The notes beneath the pieces are model-generated. The model did no database searches, was not told the DNA's origin, and saw only the letters and a list, made by a program, of their open reading frames with translations. Shown here in pieces: positions 6,778-8,136 of a stretch of DNA of 8,136 bases (position 1 is the first letter of the stretch; the number at the start of each line of letters is the position of its first letter). The position numbers were made by a program, and so were the translations under genes. The DNA comes from Alphaproteobacteria bacterium (GTDB taxonomy: Bacteria; Pseudomonadota; Alphaproteobacteria; Rhodospirillales; Rhodospirillaceae): positions 1 to 8,136 of the forward strand of contig QKGW01000433.1 in the NCBI GenBank assembly GCA_003250275.1. Direction: 5' to 3'.

Positions 6778-8136
6778 ATGGCTACGCAGCTCACCATTGC
6801 GAAGAAAGTCTGGATCCCGATCCTCGTCACCGCGCTCGGTTTTGCGGCATTGACGTTATTCGCGCGTCACCTCGTCAGCGGGGTGATGCTCGAAGACCGG
6901 ATCGAGAAGATCCGCAGCGTCACCGAGACCGCCGCCTCCGCCGTCCAGCGCTTCCAGGGTGAAGCCGCGGCGGGCCGGATGACCGAAGCCGACGCCAAGG
7001 CCGCGGCGATCGCGGCGCTGCGCGACGCCCGCTACGACGGCACCGACGGCTACATCTACATCTACACCCAGGACGGCATCGCGGTGATGGTGCCGCCGAA
7101 GCCCGCGCTCGAAGGCAACAGCCTCGTCGACCTCAAGGACGCCAACGGCTTCTTCATCGTCCGCGACTTCATGGCGCAGACCGCGAGCAAGGGCCACGGC
7201 ATCACCCGCTACCTGTGGGAAAAGCCCGGCTCGCCGAAGCCCGAGCCGAAGATCAGCTTCACTGTGGCGTTCAAGCCGTGGAACTGGATGATCGGCACCG
7301 GCCTCTACGTCGACGACATCGACACCGAAGTCGCGGCGGTGACCTGGAAGCTCGTCGGCGTCGCCGCGGTATTCCTGCTGCTCATCGTGATTCCCTCCGC
7401 CTGGGTGGTGCGCCAGGTGGCGCGCCCGATCACCGCGATGACCACGAGTATGCGCCGCCTCGCCGAGGGCGACCTCGATGCCGAAATCGGCTATCGCGAC
7501 CGCAACGACGAGATCGGCGAAATGGCGCACGCGGTCGCGGTGTTCAAGGACAACGCCAAGGACCGCCAGCGCCTCGCCGCCGACGCCGCCGAGGCGGAGG
7601 CGCGCCAGGCCGCCGACCGCGAAGCGCTGATGCACAAGCTCGCCGACGATTTCGAGAACGCCGTCGGCGAGGTTCTGCGCAGCACCTCGATGACCGCGCG
7701 CAACCTCACCGAGCTTGCCCGGGTGATGGGCGAGAACGCGCAGCGCACCTCGAACGAGGCGCGCACCGTGCGCGACGCCTCCGACATGGCCTCGCGCAAC
7801 GTCGACACCGTCGCCTCGGCATCGGAAGAGCTGACCGCCTCGATCGGAGAGATCGCCTCGCAGGTGCAAGACGCCTCGGCCAACGCGCGGGAAACCGCCG
7901 CCGACGCCGAAACCGCCAACACTCGCGTCGGCGTGCTCGCCGCTGCGGCGCAGCGCATCGGCGAGGTGATCAACCTGATTTCCGACATCGCGAGCCAAAC
8001 CAATCTCCTCGCCCTCAACGCCACGATCGAGGCGGCGCGCGCGGGCGAGGCGGGCAAGGGCTTCGCCGTCGTCGCGGGCGAGGTCAAGACCCTCGCCAAC
8101 CAGACCGCCAAGGCGACCCAGGACATCACCGAGCAG
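6778..8136 (+). CDS. Methyl-accepting chemotaxis protein with single-Cache-2 sensor (partial, 453 residues)
   Basis: Transmembrane chemoreceptor signalling through CheA/CheW to the flagellar motor. The frame is open to the right edge. The order is TM1 (about 10-34), a periplasmic sCache_2 domain (about 36-185) with DGYIYIYTQDG, LVDLKDANG and WNWMIGTGLYVDDID typical of that sensor, TM2 (about 192-211), HAMP (about 212-265) ending in NDEIGEMAHAVAVFK, a DRQRL-type linker common in alphaproteobacterial receptors, and the coiled-coil signalling domain. The strongly conserved hairpin tip is present (EAARAGEAGKGFAVVAGEV from Glu418). The final helix lies outside the window. AGAGG ends eight bases before the ATG. 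sCache_2 receptors often bind small organic acids, and this one follows a TRAP operon, so shared ligand recognition is plausible but inferred. Confidence 0.95.
   Translation, partial: MATQLTIAKKVWIPILVTALGFAALTLFARHLVSGVMLEDRIEKIRSVTETAASAVQRFQGEAAAGRMTEADAKAAAIAALRDARYDGTDGYIYIYTQDGIAVMVPPKPALEGNSLVDLKDANGFFIVRDFMAQTASKGHGITRYLWEKPGSPKPEPKISFTVAFKPWNWMIGTGLYVDDIDTEVAAVTWKLVGVAAVFLLLIVIPSAWVVRQVARPITAMTTSMRRLAEGDLDAEIGYRDRNDEIGEMAHAVAVFKDNAKDRQRLAADAAEAEARQAADREALMHKLADDFENAVGEVLRSTSMTARNLTELARVMGENAQRTSNEARTVRDASDMASRNVDTVASASEELTASIGEIASQVQDASANARETAADAETANTRVGVLAAAAQRIGEVINLISDIASQTNLLALNATIEAARAGEAGKGFAVVAGEVKTLANQTAKATQDITEQ

Noticed and set aside
5265..6830. A 521-codon open frame antisense to dctM
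   Set aside because: Its product is extremely rich in Asp, His, Arg and Glu with no family motif, the usual shadow of a GC-rich hydrophobic gene. dctM on the plus strand is unmistakable.

Overview
The window is high-GC, gene-dense DNA with the codon bias, gene families and chemoreceptor linker style of an Alphaproteobacterium, probably a motile environmental relative of the Rhodospirillales. This assignment is inferred from protein style only; there is no rRNA or other marker gene. It holds eight protein-coding genes, two of them cut by the window edges. I see no RNA gene, insertion sequence, CRISPR array or phage gene.

Left half, minus strand (read right to left): a beta-hydroxyacid dehydrogenase of the 3-hydroxyisobutyrate / tartronate-semialdehyde reductase family (2402-1512); a SAM hydroxide adenosyltransferase (DUF62 family) overlapping its 3' end (1534-767); and, 124 bases on, the N-terminal half of a 4-helix-bundle chemoreceptor that runs off the left edge (642-1). 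All three could lie on one transcript.

Centre: a leader and divergent regulatory region of about 300 bases (2403-2703) separates the dehydrogenase from a cytosolic PAS-GGDEF diguanylate cyclase on the plus strand (2704-3666). Its GGEEF active site and RxxD inhibitory site are both intact.

Right half, plus strand: a complete TRAP transporter operon, dctP (periplasmic binding protein, 3816-4832), dctQ (small permease, best started at a TTG at 4855) and dctM (large permease, 5358-6659, sharing one base with dctQ). It is followed by a second chemoreceptor with a single-Cache-2 sensor (6778 to the right edge). This receptor has its own good sigma-70-like promoter and a leader that can fold in two mutually exclusive ways, one of which hides its ribosome binding site.

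Read together, the locus looks like a sense-and-import module for a small organic acid: uptake by DctPQM, periplasmic sensing by the Cache receptor, possible c-di-GMP signalling through the PAS-GGDEF protein, and one oxidoreductase that could act on an imported hydroxy- or oxo-acid. The ligand cannot be read from the sequence. No gene here belongs to a wholly unknown system. The points most worth a second look are the overlapping dehydrogenase/SAM-hydrolase pair, the transporter-receptor pairing, and the possible RNA switch before the Cache receptor.
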